Source of the DNA: Acanthaster planci
Lineage: Eukaryota > Echinodermata > Asteroidea > Valvatida > Acanthasteridae
Assembly (NCBI RefSeq): GCF_001949145.1
Contig: NW_019091581.1
Location: 77,407 to 123,595, forward strand
Reading direction: 5' to 3'
Length of the DNA stretch: 46,189 nucleotides
Shown here: one piece after another, positions 23,930 through 36,200 of the stretch
Position numbering within the stretch: the first letter of the stretch is position 1
How the letters are laid out: each line of letters opens with the position of its first letter
Notes under the pieces: model-generated
Databases searched by the model: none
What the model was told of the DNA's origin: nothing
What the model saw: only the letters and a program-made list of their open reading frames with translations
Translations under genes and position numbers: made by a program

Positions 23930-26150
23930 GAAATGCAGGTTTCATGGTCGCGTCGCTACCAGTAAATGAACACTCCCCACCACCACGGCTATTTTCAACC
24001 TGCGGATGGATGCTTCTGCTCAAGATGGTCCTTGTAACGTTTCTCGGGGGCGGCACGAAGGCGGCATCCATTAGTGAGCTCGCCATAGAGCACTGCCCTT
24101 TGGGCAGCCGCTGGTCCTCCATGCGGATCATATGGCCGGTCCACTGGAGCTGGCCCTGAATCAACATTGCCTCAATGCTGGTGATGTTGGCGCGCTGCAG
24201 AATCGTAACGTGAGGCACCTTATCACACCATGTGAGCCCCAACATACGCTGTAGGGAACAGATATGGCAAGCTTCCAACTTTCTCACCTGCTTGCGATAG
24301 AGGACCCATGCTTCTCCTCCACCCAGCAGGGATTGATTCTCAAAGATGCGGCCTCTGAAGCGTCCATAGGGATCAGTTGGCTTGACTGATGCGGTACTTG
24401 ATGTCAAAGTCGGGAGAGCAGTCACTTGAGAGAAAGCCTCCCAGGTACTTGAACTCAGAAACCACGATAAGCGTGGCATCATCCACGGTCAATTTCGATG
24501 GGTCACCTTGGTCTCTGTCGCTGGGTTTAACAGTATCTCAGTTATTGTCTCAGTGGTATTGATACTGAGGCCAACAGCTGCGTAGAAGTGAGAGACCAGG
24601 TTCAGGACCTTCTGCGTGGCCTGCTGCGAGTATGTGACGAGCGCACAGTCGTCAGCATACTGCAGCTCCAGGACAAAGAGGATGTGGTACACTTTGTACT
24701 GCAGGCTCGGAGCTTCTTCATGTCAAATAGGTTGCAATCAGTTCGGTATCTAAGATCGATCTTCGTGTTCTCTTGCACGGACTCTTGTAGTAGCATAGTC
24801 ACTCTCAAGCATGACATACAAGTACCGGTTCAGTCACACAGGAGAATATTCGCCACCTTCCATCACAACACTAATCTCCATGCCGTCGTGGAACTGCCGC
24901 AGCACCGACACGAACTTCGCCGGACAGCCAATAAGCCTCAGGGGTTCCCATAGCAGCTCCTTATTGACAGTGTCGAATGCTTTTGACAGATCCACGAATG
25001 CCATGTTCACGTCTTGGTTCTGTTCTAGGTTGTCGGTTGTTACTCCGTTAAGCCGAAAGCCGCACTGCGTTTTAGGCAGGATACGTTAACTTGCAGGGGC
25101 TATTAGTCGTTTCAGCATAATCTTGGTCAGTAACTTGCCAGCGTAAGAAAGCAGGGAGATAGGGAGATCCCCCAGCTATTTCAACAATGCGATCATTGGC
25201 CTTTATTCTTATCGTAATGATATTAGAGTTCTTCCATGTTTGTGGTACCTCCTAACTTTCCCAAACATGCTCGATATACTCTAGCAGGGCTTTTTGAAGG
25301 GCAAGACCACCATGCTTTAGAACCTCAGCAGGCACGCCATCAGTGCCTGGAGACTTATTGTTTTTCAGTGATTTGAGCGCATCTGCCACTTCCAGCCGAG
25401 AGGACCAAAGACTCAAAGCGTCCTCCTCTAGGAAAGCTGAAAGATCCTGCAGTGCAGAAGCGTCGATTGGCCTTTTGGTATTGAGGTCGCGGAAATGTTC
25501 AGACCATCGGTGAAAAATTTCTTCTTTTTTGGCACGCAACAGAGCGCCGTTGGCAGACTTTACAGGTATGAGTGCTCGATTAGTATAGTTGGACTATCAA
25601 TCTGCTTGATGGAGTCGTAAAAGGAGTGCATGTCGTTCTGATCTGCGAGGCCTTGAATCTCTCTTGCCCTTGCTAAATTCCCACTAATAATTTTCGATCT
25701 GCCGAAGGGCAACCTGTGCTTCCCTTCGCAGGTTCAGCCACTTCTCTTTCTTTGCAGTGCCCGGGGTTTTGATGGTGCAGGGTGAGCATCATGAGCTTTG
25801 TTCTTCTCGGTGAGTAGACGCCGAATGTCATCCCGGCTGTCATCAAACCAGTCATGGTGCTTACTGCAGCAGAAGCTCATGGTTTCCTCTGCAGCACCTG
25901 TAACATTGTTATCACTTGCAGTTGTGAGCAGCTCGGAACCTCACGCTTGGCCACAGTTGGAGCAATGGCTGACATTGTAGCGTATCTACACACCGGTGGG
26001 CCTGCACACCTTGTCTCTAGGGACCACTGCAGCTCCGAGATCCACTGCAGGTTTAGCCTGGGGTCGCAAGATGTCAAGTTACCGTGTGTTGCCGCGAGGA
26101 GGCACTGCAGCAGTCTTAATTTGAGATGGAGAGGCTATGTGCAGGCGTGA
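23930..26150 (-). mobile_element. Degenerate non-LTR retrotransposon (LINE) ORF2
   Basis: Read on the minus strand, the order is: an endonuclease-to-RT linker (about 25870-25560; the MTGLMTAGMT frame is an offset of a DWFDDSRDDIRRLL-type segment, followed by a RAREIQGLADQNDMHSFYD-like one), the RT fingers with NKSPGTDGVPAEVLKHGG (within 25539-25252), the YADD catalytic box (about 24650), and the C-terminal part (24482-23930) with the GGEAW, ILQRANITSIEAML and QLQWTGHMIRM motifs common after the RT in LINEs. Several stops and frameshifts separate these pieces (for example between 25250 and 24700), so it is dead. The clade is not assigned. Both ends are approximate. Confidence 0.88.
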
Positions 26151-27050
26151 CATTCATAGTGTGGACCTCTGCACAAAAAAGTCCACACAATGTAGGGTGC
26201 GATGGCGTTGTGTGTACTGGCAGGGGAGACTTGCGCACTCGGCTCCTTTTCGCACCAAAAAAGGGCTAGCCAGTGGCAGCAGCCAGCAGTTGACGGTGAA
26301 ATAGAGCGGGGTGCGCAATACTAACTACAATTACACTACTGCACCAGACGCATCACAAACACCCTATGGCAAGACCACCAACACACACCCTTACATTAGA
26401 AACTAACAGCAAAAATGTTTTAATAATTATGAATTCATTAGTGAAAAGGTCTATATAGTGCCTATATAAAATATATAGCTCTATGGGTGCGCACGAATTT
26501 CTGGTTCCATGTAACTCTACATGGGCGCGGTTGCTCAATTCGAATTGAAGGGAAGTGAAGTCCGACATTTCAACGCGGGGAGGGGGCTTCCTCGAGGCGT
26601 GAAGACTATCTCAAGGCTGATACTAAACCAGTTCCCCATCGGGAAGTTCATGTACATGTACACTGTACATGTATTCCCAGAACTTACACGAGCAGGATAG
26701 TCAAATCATTCGCTGACACTTAGCAATCGGAAGACTTGAGACGAGTTTAGTCGTTTCCTGCTGTCCCTTAGACAAGAGAGGGCGCTATTTCACATGCGCC
26801 GAATGTGTGTGGGGGCTGTCACGTAAACGCGTTTACGTTTATGTAGGTATTGTACTCCACGGTGTTACGTTAGTGACATGATAACGTTCATTACCGACTT
26901 TTTATAGCCCCAGATTGGGATGATACTTGGACATACAAAGAGCCGCTTGCACTACTCGTGTGATCCCTGATTTTGGTACACGATTCTACGTGCTTTTGCT
27001 TTTTTTTTTCAAAAAAATTTGAAGACTTATTGGAAAGCAAAAAAAGAACA
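26151..27050. other. Upstream region of rolling stone-like copy B
   Basis: No gene is seen. A palindromic cluster of TGTACATGTA words lies at 26649-26674. AGAGGGCGCT at about 26777 is one of the recurring GGCGCT words. A T-run then A-run (27001-27017) is immediately before the start codon. Confidence 0.4.
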
Positions 27051-29331
27051 ATGACGACAGCACGCTTCCAGCGACCGAAGCTTGCTGATATCGGTTTTAC
27101 TACCGATGATAGCAGTGTATTTTATCGTCCACAGGTAGGATATTACTATTACTTTAGGCCTTGCCATGATAATCACAAGGAAAATTCCATGTGATTTCTC
27201 TCTGTTGAACCGGTATGGTACATTGTAGGATCAGTCAATGAGTACCTTTACATAAGCCAGAAAGTTAGAGGCAGAGGCCTACATATACATGTAATTGGTT
27301 TGTGGCTCATTCTCGCAGTCAGACATCTGGGAACTTCTCTCATGTCCGGGTAAAGGGTAAATTTTCCCCTTTGTCACGTGTTAGAAGTCGCCGAGAATGA
27401 TTTTTTAAATGAAATAGGCTAAAATTCGAAATTACACACCTGCTAATTCCCATCTTGTGATAACAAACTCATGACACTGTGTCAGCCTGGCATCATACAA
27501 AGTTTTGTCTCTATAGAAATTGCTTAGTCACAAAAACGCACTTGCTGTGCATTGAGCACCTGTGTCAGCATGCAAGAACAATCAGTGTTTGGCATGACCA
27601 GTTCATGGTAAATACCTCCACTTTTTTCATGTTTTTGAGCTGGATAGGTGCCGGGGGGGAAGTTTGACTCCTGGTTTGAGCTACTCCAGCTAGCTGGAGT
27701 ACTCTTTGCACTGGGAAAGTTGTAATCATCTTAAAATATTGACTTTATCACAAAGCTTACTATGAGTAGGATCTATAACATTTTGCTTTCAGTGCTCCAA
27801 GTTCCCATTGGTAGTCTTGGCCATCTACCGGGCAGTTGTAGCCCTGTACGTGACTGGGTTCTTCATTGTTGTATTGGGCTTTTCCATTAAGAACCAGGGT
27901 GGTGCATCATTTATCTACCTGACAACGTACGCCTTCATGATCTTCATTGCGTACAATGTGGCGGCAACTGTTAACGTCATCTGGGATGGATGTATGAAGC
28001 GGAGAACTGCAGGGGAAGGTAATGACATATGCAGGCATCTAATTCAGCTCCTGCCCATTTGATAGACTGGTTGACCTGAGGGAAAGATGGGAGGCAGATT
28101 CAGGGATGCCTCTTAACCTTCCAATTTGAAGATGCATTCTTGAAAAAGTTGACCTATTGGTCAAAATCAGTCAAATGACCCCTTTGTGTCTGTCTACTGT
28201 GGTAAATCAAGTTGAAAGAATTTTTCACTGCCTCGGACTGTAACAGAAAAAGGATACAAGCCGAAGCTTGTTTTAATCAAAAAGATCACTGATACATCTA
28301 GGGGAGGAGCTTGAAAAGGTTGTCCTGCCCCTCCCCTTCTATAGTACGAGAGAATGACATTGACAACTTTTGGGACACTTCCCCCCCCCAACAAAAGTGT
28401 ATAGAAAGCCCCAAAGTTAGCCTCAGGCATCAGACCATAAAATTAGCATTAATCAATAAATGAAGTATTTGCTGCCCTCCCCATTTCCACCCCTTCCCCC
28501 ATGAAAATTTGGTTCATTGTTAAAGATGGACCAATGAAAAACCTGATCCTTCAAAAGCCATGAGCTAAAGGAGCATTTTACAGATTTAAGGAAAGTAGAG
28601 CCCAATCATTACACTGTTATTTGTTTACACAAGGGTTGATGCCCCTTGAAAGTTAGATACATGTATTAACAAGGCAGAAGTGGATTTTAGTGGCATCAGA
28701 AAGTGCCTGTGGCTATTGGGGTTGTTGCACAGTTTGGAAGTAAAGCTCAATGTCATTACCATCCGTTGATTGGTTTCAAACAGGACTTCTCCTCCGTCAT
28801 AAGACCCACTGGTTCCTCTTTGCCATGACCACTGACATAAATTTCCTGGTGACGCTCGTGTACTGGTGCGCCCTCTACATGCCCTCCCTCCCGCTCATCT
28901 ATGATCTGACCATGCACACCTTGACGTCAGTAGTCTGTCTGCTGGACCTAGCCCTCACACCGGTGCCTGTCCGCCTCCTGCACTGCATCTACCCCTTGCT
29001 CCTAGGCACCGTCTACCTGGCCTTCACCGTAGTCTTCTGGGCAGTGGGCGGCTACGGGCGTGAACCCATCTACTGGCTCCTAGATTACAGCAATTATCCA
29101 GGCCGGGCGGCTGGCGCAATCGTGGGTATCTTTGTGGCATTGCTATTCCTGCATGTTGTTGTTTGGGCCCTGTACAAACTGAAACTCTGGATCTGGTTCA
29201 AATGTGATGGTGGCACAAGGCCCCGCCAGATGAGGGCATCAGTAACCAGTGCGGAAGAACACTGCATCGAACAGGAAAATTTAGTCAAAGATCCACCCAC
29301 TGCAGAGCTGATCGGAACACCCAAAGTATAA
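27051..29331 (+). CDS. Rolling stone-like multipass membrane protein, copy B, 285 aa
   Basis: Exons 27051-27134 (donor GTAGGA), 27793-28018 (donor GTAATG) and 28784-29331, phases 0 and 1, as in the other copies. ATG 27051 gives a 28-residue first exon matching copy C; an upstream in-frame start at 26973 exists but has no counterpart. Key residues are Tyr40-Arg41, Thr72 in FIYLTTY, His148 in DLTMH, HCIYP (170-174), FWAVGG (188-193) and LDYSN-PG (203-210). Membrane segments are about 35-58, 67-92, 114-136, 149-166, 172-191 and 212-233. The C-terminal tail is charged and Glu-rich. It resembles copy C more than copy A. AATAAA at 29904-29909 is a plausible 3' end. The family's biochemical role is unknown; see the Thr/His finding. 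Confidence 0.92.
27315..27392. repeat. Dispersed repeat, also at 40908-40990
   Basis: GACATCTGGGAACTTCT, then AGGGTAAATTT and TTGTCACGTGTTAGAAG here match GACATCCGGGAACTTCT, AGGGTAAATTT and TTGTCGTGTGTTAGAAG at 40910-40983 in the same order. It lies in intron 1 of copy B. The type of repeat is unknown. Confidence 0.65.
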
Positions 29332-29584
29332 GTTCAAAGCATATCCCTTCCATAGTGTTCATAGACAAGTCCAATAGTCCATGCCCAGAACATGTATGCA
29401 TGCAGGTACCTATTATCCCAGTAAGTTCATCACAAGTCATTAAGTTCAAAGTTATGCTCAGCAAGCTGTTCCAAGTAACGATATTTGTGAAAAAAACAAA
29501 GTCCGTAAACAGCTAACTGTAGATCTCTTCAATGCGTACACCTGCTGGTCAATTAGTCCCTCAGTCATATTCATGACAGTGTTT

Positions 29585-29787
29585 TAGTCGAAACTATCTC
29601 AAGACCTCTCAAAAGACCAGACACAAGACCTCACACAAGACCAGTCACAAGTAACAGGGTGACCACTGATAAAGGAATGCATTTGTTACATGTACATTTC
29701 ATTTGACAAGCGTGGGACTTGAAGACAGAGTGGTGGTCTTGTGTTGGTCTTGGGGGGTCTATAAATGGTCTTAAGAGGTCTCGACTA
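29585..29787. mobile_element. MITE-like inverted repeat, about 200 bp
   Basis: The right end reads GGTCTTAAGAGGTCTCGACTA and the left end TAGTCGAAACTATCTCAAGACC, an imperfect inverted pair. The arms continue as AAGACC/GGTCTT words repeated every 12 to 16 bp (CAAGACCTCACACAAGACCAG on the left, GTGGTCTTGTGTTGGTCTTG on the right). It lies in the 3' UTR or 3' flank of copy B. Confidence 0.7.
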
Positions 29788-31914
29788 CGACGATTCATTG
29801 GCCATAACAATGTATTGGTAACTTAACAGCCCCCTCAACTGTGTGTTGTGAATCCAACTCTGAAATGGTACTTTGTGATCCATAGCTGAAAACGAATTGA
29901 CCTAATAAAGTCATTGACCCTATTGTGCAAAAGTATCTTATTTTCACTTGTCATCTTAACTTAAATATATTGTATCTTTTATTGGTTCGTGCTTGTTAGT
30001 ACATGTTTGGAGGAACCCATACCTATCTTCAGTATCCTGATATTTAATATATGATATTAAATTTGATCAAGATGTGTATTTCGCTGTACGTTGCCAAAGA
30101 AAAGTTCTAAATGAGCAGGTGATGTAAGTGCTTATGAATATGAACGGTCAGTTGATTGTTATGCATTACCAGATCCTTGAGGTACAGTACTTACTGTAAT
30201 TATTAAGCTAAATGTAATCAAGTCCTGGAAAAGTATTAAAAGATTGTTTTTGGAGCCCAATGGGAAGCTTACTGAAATCTGGATTTTCATTATATCAGAC
30301 TGGCATCTCCAGATAAATATCCCAGAGTCATGTAGAACCCACACACATAGGGCTGGATAGCTTAGTTTCATGTGTTTGTTCCATTTACCGAGGTCTAACA
30401 GGTATACAGGGGTGCACTTATTTCTAAGATGGGGATATATGCCATTTGCATGCGGTGCAATCTGAAAAAGAGTGAGGGCGTGGATGTTTAATGAGGGCAC
30501 ACACCCGCACCCGTCGCCCCCCGTCAGTTGCATCAGTGTACTAATTAGGTTGTTTCATAGAGCATCAGATTGGACGACTACATTGGGTGTGCTGACATTA
30601 ATTTGATCAAATGGAAGGTTGAATATTCATCATCAGCTATACAGAAGCTGGCAAATAAGGGCTTGCTTGACCTGTGTACTTTGTCCTTGCTCGGAGAAGG
30701 CAGGACATGTCAAAGAGCTTTTTCTGGACCTGTGTCATAGCATGCACTTTGCTTGAGGCAGGATTCTGGATACATCTGGAATCCTGCTTCAAATTGTGGA
30801 ATTTCTGAACCATCTGTTTTGGGAATGTATGATAAAGCATGACTGAGAAGACAGAGCAACCCAGCCATGATTCACTGGGAGGTGCAGAGACGAGTATAAG
30901 CTTGAGATCGACCTCCGCCATCTTTCTTGGCAAGGAGAATTGGCTATCTGCATTAAGATACACAGATTTCAACTAGCTAAAGCTCTGCAAGGAGTACATG
31001 TAATTGGTTGACAACCTGGAACTACGGACCTTTCCGTGTGAGGAAAGCACCCAAATAGGCTTACTTGCGTTTCGATAACCACGAAGGCTGGCAGAGTGAA
31101 TGTTTCAGGATTCTGGGCCTGACTTTCATCGAGACCATCAGCAGAGTGCCAAAAGTGCGACAGCAGGGAGGAATGGACACAGCCCTGAAGAGGCAAACTA
31201 ACACTACCTGGTGAATGCGTGCATGATTGCAAGTCACGGTCGTTGACCTCAGGGTGAGCTCATCTGCTCGACGGTCTGTTGTAACATGCCAGAAGTATTA
31301 CAACCATCTGCATCTGCATGATCCGTATGCATGTAGTTGGCAAAGTAACTCGGAGTAAACATCACACGAACTTGTGCATCTCGTGTGAGGTTGTGCCAAA
31401 TCACAACATTCGGGCTTTATCTTTAAATGTGAGCTTGACCCAGCTTTTGCGAATTTCCTCCTTGCCAACTAGCTATTACACATGATGTAGATGGTGTTAG
31501 TCTGTGCATGGTTTGTGCCAGTCCTTGATAGTTCTTTGGAAGAAAACTGTTTTCAAATGCGCTGGTGCGAGTGCTAATGTGTTGAAGTTGCTTTGGGTTC
31601 TCCGCTCTTGAATTTAGAGTCAAATGGTTGGATTTCCTGTGTGTTTTTAGTACAGCCCACTCAAGTAAATTTGTGACGGTTCCTGCTGTTTGGCAATAGA
31701 TAAACCTGCGGAAAAATTGCCTCTACACTTGTTCCAAACAGTGAATGTGACATTCGAAGTGGGAATCTCTACAAGGAATATTCCAGTGAGGTCGCACTAG
31801 TATAGAATATGCAAATTTTTTTCACCTCAAAGCGACAGTTTTTCGGTCAGGCTTTTCATCAACGGACCCTGCAGGATTTTCGTGTTTGTTCTGGGGGGGG
31901 GGTATCAGAGTTGT
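29788..31914. other. Spacer between copies B and C
   Basis: Two minus-strand frames of 111 and 87 codons at 30637-30972 and 30969-31232 adjoin, but I recognise no domain, conserved motif or splice pattern, so I do not call them genes. The rest is AT-rich. Confidence 0.4.
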
Positions 31915-32400
31915 AGACTCGAGTTTAATACTCGACTCGAGTCGGACTCGAGTTGCTATTTTTGTGACTTGTGACTTGACTGTAACTATCAGTTTTTGAC
32001 TTGTGACGTGACTTGGACTTGCACATCATGAGTTGTTACCAACGTTAGTCAGAAAACAACTCAATCAAAACTACTTAAAGTTTTCAATTTGCCTTGCGTT
32101 CTTAGAATAATCAGCGTAAGCTTCGTTTGGCTCCCAACTCTTAGATGCCAGACTCGTCTCCCTAATATAAGGCCACATGATCTGAATCACTTGGTCGTTC
32201 CTTGCCCTATGTTTGAATCAATCACGCATCGTGCGCATGGACTCGTACTTGGACAAAAAGACTTCCTTATGTTTGGACCAAATTGAGTTATGACTTGAAC
32301 AGTGGTCAACTGATTTGTGACTTGACTTGTGACTGGACCAATGACTTGTGACTTGGCATAGACTTGCAAATGAAATTTAATTACAAAAATTGAGTTGTTA
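31915..32400. repeat. Region of degenerate GACTTGTGACTTG repeats
   Basis: A GACTCGAGTCGGACTCGAGT palindromic start (31918-31955) is followed by irregular GACTTG/TGTGACTTG words at 31970-32025 and again at 32290-32370, with ATGAGTTGTTACCA (32028) and TTGAGTTGTTACCA (32389) bounding a unit. The two halves may be ancient duplicates of one repeat. Confidence 0.55.
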
Positions 32401-32550
32401 CCACATCTGCTATTTATCAGCACACCACATCCAAGCAGTTGCCGGCCTAGAGAACAGTTCTGATGCAACGAAGTTTTTAGGAGACTGTGGACTGATATGG
32501 TTATCGGATTCTTGCGGACTTCTTTCAGTGGAAATGATGCACTACATGTA

Positions 32551-32716
32551 CACTCTAAAAGAACCGGGTCAGATTGACCCAGAATAGGGTCGCATTCGGG
32601 CTGACCCTTTTCTGGGTAAAAATGACCCCCATTCGGCTCGTATGTGACCCTTTCTGGGTCGTAATTTGACCCGGAAAAAGGTCACGCCGAACTATGGCCC
32701 GGGATTTTTTAGTGTG
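32551..32716. mobile_element. MITE-like element with internal GGGTCA repeats
   Basis: The left end CACTCTAAAA (32551-32560) and right end TTTTAGTGTG (to 32716) form an imperfect inverted pair. The interior is packed with TGACCC/GGGTCA words in both orientations (at least seven), spaced irregularly, including TTTCTGGGT twice. No coding content. Confidence 0.7.
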
Positions 32717-33263
32717 TCGTACATGTCAGCTCCGGGAACCCAATCCCTTGAACAAAGGAGGAATAAAAACACTGAGTGAACTGGCATGTGTACACTCGAG
32801 GATATCCCATCTGGCGTAATTAATTGTGTAGACTCCTTTACCTACTAGTACCGGCAGACATATGCTTGGTGCGACCTTACCTCGCATAGCTTGCACGCAT
32901 TACCAAGTGGGCATGGCCTGTATTAAAGTGAGTGGGCGCGGGTGAACGCTTGTCCAGTGATGTGAGCCAGCCTGACCTCGACAAGAATGAACGATATTGA
33001 CGTAGCTGCACTACAAGAGAGGTCGAGGACAAACAAAAGGAAGCTTCCCACTAACAGTGGGCAACACGTCACCTCCCGGTTTCAGTCGGCCCTGAGTTAC
33101 TAAAGCGTGCAATTCTGCCGTGTTGATTGGTTGTGAATCATTTAAGGCAGTTATATATGGAAGTAATATAGAAAGATTTAAAGCGTTGTTGTTTTGCACG
33201 TTGGCCGCGTTTCATTGCGAGGAACCTGTCTGTATTCCTGCCGCACCCAGAAGCAATAACATC
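32717..33263. other. Upstream region of rolling stone-like copy C
   Basis: No gene is seen. An in-frame upstream ATG at 33120 precedes the preferred start at 33264, but the extension has no counterpart in the paralogues. TATATGG at 33153-33159 could be a weak TATA element. Confidence 0.35.
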
Positions 33264-36200
33264 ATGGCAATGACATGTTGTGAGCGGCCAAAGGTGTCGG
33301 ATTTTGGGCTCGGTAGTCAGGAGTCTGGTGTGTTTCATCGTACACAGGTGAGCCCTCTTGACTTCGAAATTCGCTTGAATGGTTGACCGGGCCGAGGGTG
33401 GGGTGTCGTTTGACCGTGGTTGGACCACTGTTGAGCCGACCTGTCCTGTATACAGTTATGTCAGTATGTTGGTGGACAATCGTTTTTCCCTTTCACTTCT
33501 GCAGACAGGTTACACGGATACGTGTACCGTTATACATGTATACTCAATATACTGATATGTACATGTACAAGTACATCTTACGTACTGTACATGTCAGCCT
33601 TGGCAGACCAGCGCTGCAGCATGCAGGAGCCTTGCTCCATTAGTAGGCCTAAGCTAGAGTCCTATAAATTGGCGCACTTTGATATTCCGACTTTCCTCAC
33701 ACAGCGTCGCCAAACCTCTTTCTTGAAAAACTTAAAACTCACTTGGTTGAAAACTGGTACTGTTGACTTTATGATACATCGCGTTGAGCCTTTGTGAATA
33801 ATTTCAGTGTCATGAAATTTCGTTCGTTAATTCAATGCTGTCGGCGTCCGGAAATTGGACTCGACTTCAGCTGAGTGTTCCCTAACCTGGCGCACTTGAA
33901 AAAGTCTTTTTGAAAAAATCCCACATCAACATGTACAAAATCCTTTGAAGTTGTTAAATTCTTAAATCATTAATTCCACAAAAATACCCACCACAAGTCT
34001 GTAAGAAAATTCTTCTCCTATTTTGGGCACATTTTAAAAGATTTCAATTTGCAAGTCGGGGAAAATCAGGAGAAAATAAAATTACATACAGAATATTGTC
34101 CAGTTAGGACACAAGAAACAAAAAATGAAAGTGCGCCGCGTTAGAGGCCGCACCACGGTTATTAGGGTACATCAACCGCTATGACGTACGCTTAGCCTTA
34201 CAACGCCGTTCGACAGGTTAACAGAAATAAGATGAAAGGCCAAGGGAAAACTTACCTTGTCCGGATCACGGTCTTGATCGTTTAATCACACAGTTAAATT
34301 TATATCTTCTACAGTTCATAAATATGTCTTACCACGCGCCTCGCGGTTAACATTGCACAGTGAGTGGCTTACACATCGCGTTTACACTTTCCACACGCCA
34401 ATTAAATTGTTGCGTGGTGCACATGGTATTGGCTCTGTAAATTTGCTTCTTAAATTTACTCTGCAACAGCGACCCCTGATGAATATTTCATAGTTATGGC
34501 ATTTTTCCTCTGACATTAAAGGTCAGCTTCGAACATTCTCCTTTTTCTTAATCTGAGGTAGAAGGATTTTTAACGGAAGCGAAGTGCATTTTTCCAACTT
34601 ATTAGAAACAAAAGCATTATGTTGCATTATAAAAGGGTCTATTAACAAACTTTACTTGGGATCATATTTTGTGCAACTTCCATCTAACTGCATTGAAAAG
34701 TCAACTTTTTAAACCTCTAAAAAGTGCATGCTCTTTCTTGACAAAATGAAGGCGCTGTTGCTGTGATGTCATTTCAGGAAGACACTGTTAATTTGTTTGG
34801 TGTGGGGGCCCCCACACCAAACAAATGTTACATTTTGCAGGCCGTTTGACAACCAGTCGGCGTTATTCATAATTATTTTCAAAATTCTCCCTGCCTTCTC
34901 TTTGACAGTGGAAGAAATTTCCTCACGTGGTATTCGTTGCTTACCGTGTAATACTTGCCCTCTACCTGCTGGGTATTTTGATAGCCTACCTCATCCAGCA
35001 AATAAACTTCTTTGGCGGTCAAGCCTTTGTGTACCTCACCAATCTGGGGTTCATCGTATTTTTCATCTACGTGGTATTGGCTGGCATCGTCGCTGTTGTG
35101 GATGGGGCCATCCTGAAGTTGTTTCGGACAAGAAATTCTGAAGGTCAGTCTCATATTGTAGGCTGATAAGAATACCTGTTGTTATGATGGATATGGCAGC
35201 CGACTGCGCGTCATGAATTATTCATTCCAGAGCACTATGCGGCCGCATCGCAAAAAAAAAATGTGCGGGTGAATGGATCGATCGACTTTTCATCTGTCCG
35301 TCAGCACTCGGTCACTACATCTGTTCCATGTGTTATTAAGTACTTCAGTGTATCGTAACACTGCATTGGTCTTTCTCAAGTCGCATGCGCAGACAGCGAA
35401 TCGCACATCGAGTATGCAAATTTTAGCTGAACTTTACTTCAGTGTTGCGCTTCTATTTTATCAGATATCAAAGGTTTTCCCATGTCTGCTTCAGTAAAAA
35501 CTCCCAAACTCCGGTGCCATGATACTGTATTGATAAACACCGTCCTCTTATTTCTTTTTAAAGTAAACATAATCATAAGTTTTATGAGTGCATAAAAAAT
35601 ACTCTATTCCTCTTTTTCCTAAAAGCGGACGCAAGACTTTTGATGTTTATCATTCGCTAATTGCCTTTTTTGATGAAAAGCGAACATTATAAGCTTTTAA
35701 CCGTCCCCTCAGCCTACATTTATTACGCTAATGGGCTAGATGATGGATGAGTTTTCACACGTACTTATCCGAATTGTTGCCACCAAATAAATCTTTTTTT
35801 TTCTTTCGTCAGATGCAAATACATGTAAGATGCGTATACGTCATAAAATGCAGTGGATGTTCTTCAACATCACCATCAATACGAATATTCTTGTAACCAT
35901 CATCTACTGGGGTGCCCTGTACAACCCTAATTTCCCGTTTTTCTACGACTTCCACGTGCACACCTTCACTACAATCGTCTCCCTGATCGACCTTTTCCTG
36001 ATGCCCATACCTGTGCGGTTCCTGCACTTCATCTACCCGATCGGTTTCGACCTGGCTTACATGGCTCTGACCGTGATCTTCTGGGCGGCTGGCGGGCGCA
36101 CGATAAGCTCGACTGGCGCCATCTATCCATTTATTGACTACAGCAACGCGCCCGGTGTGGCGGCCGGAGTAATCGTGGGCATATTTGTAGCCGTCATTAT

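Noticed and set aside
23676-24482. 268-codon minus frame as a host gene
   Set aside because: Its motifs are those of the post-RT region of LINEs and it continues upstream into a YADD-containing fragment.
30637-31232. Two adjoining minus-strand frames of 111 and 87 codons as a possible gene
   Set aside because: No recognisable domain, no convincing splice sites, and composition like translated spacer.
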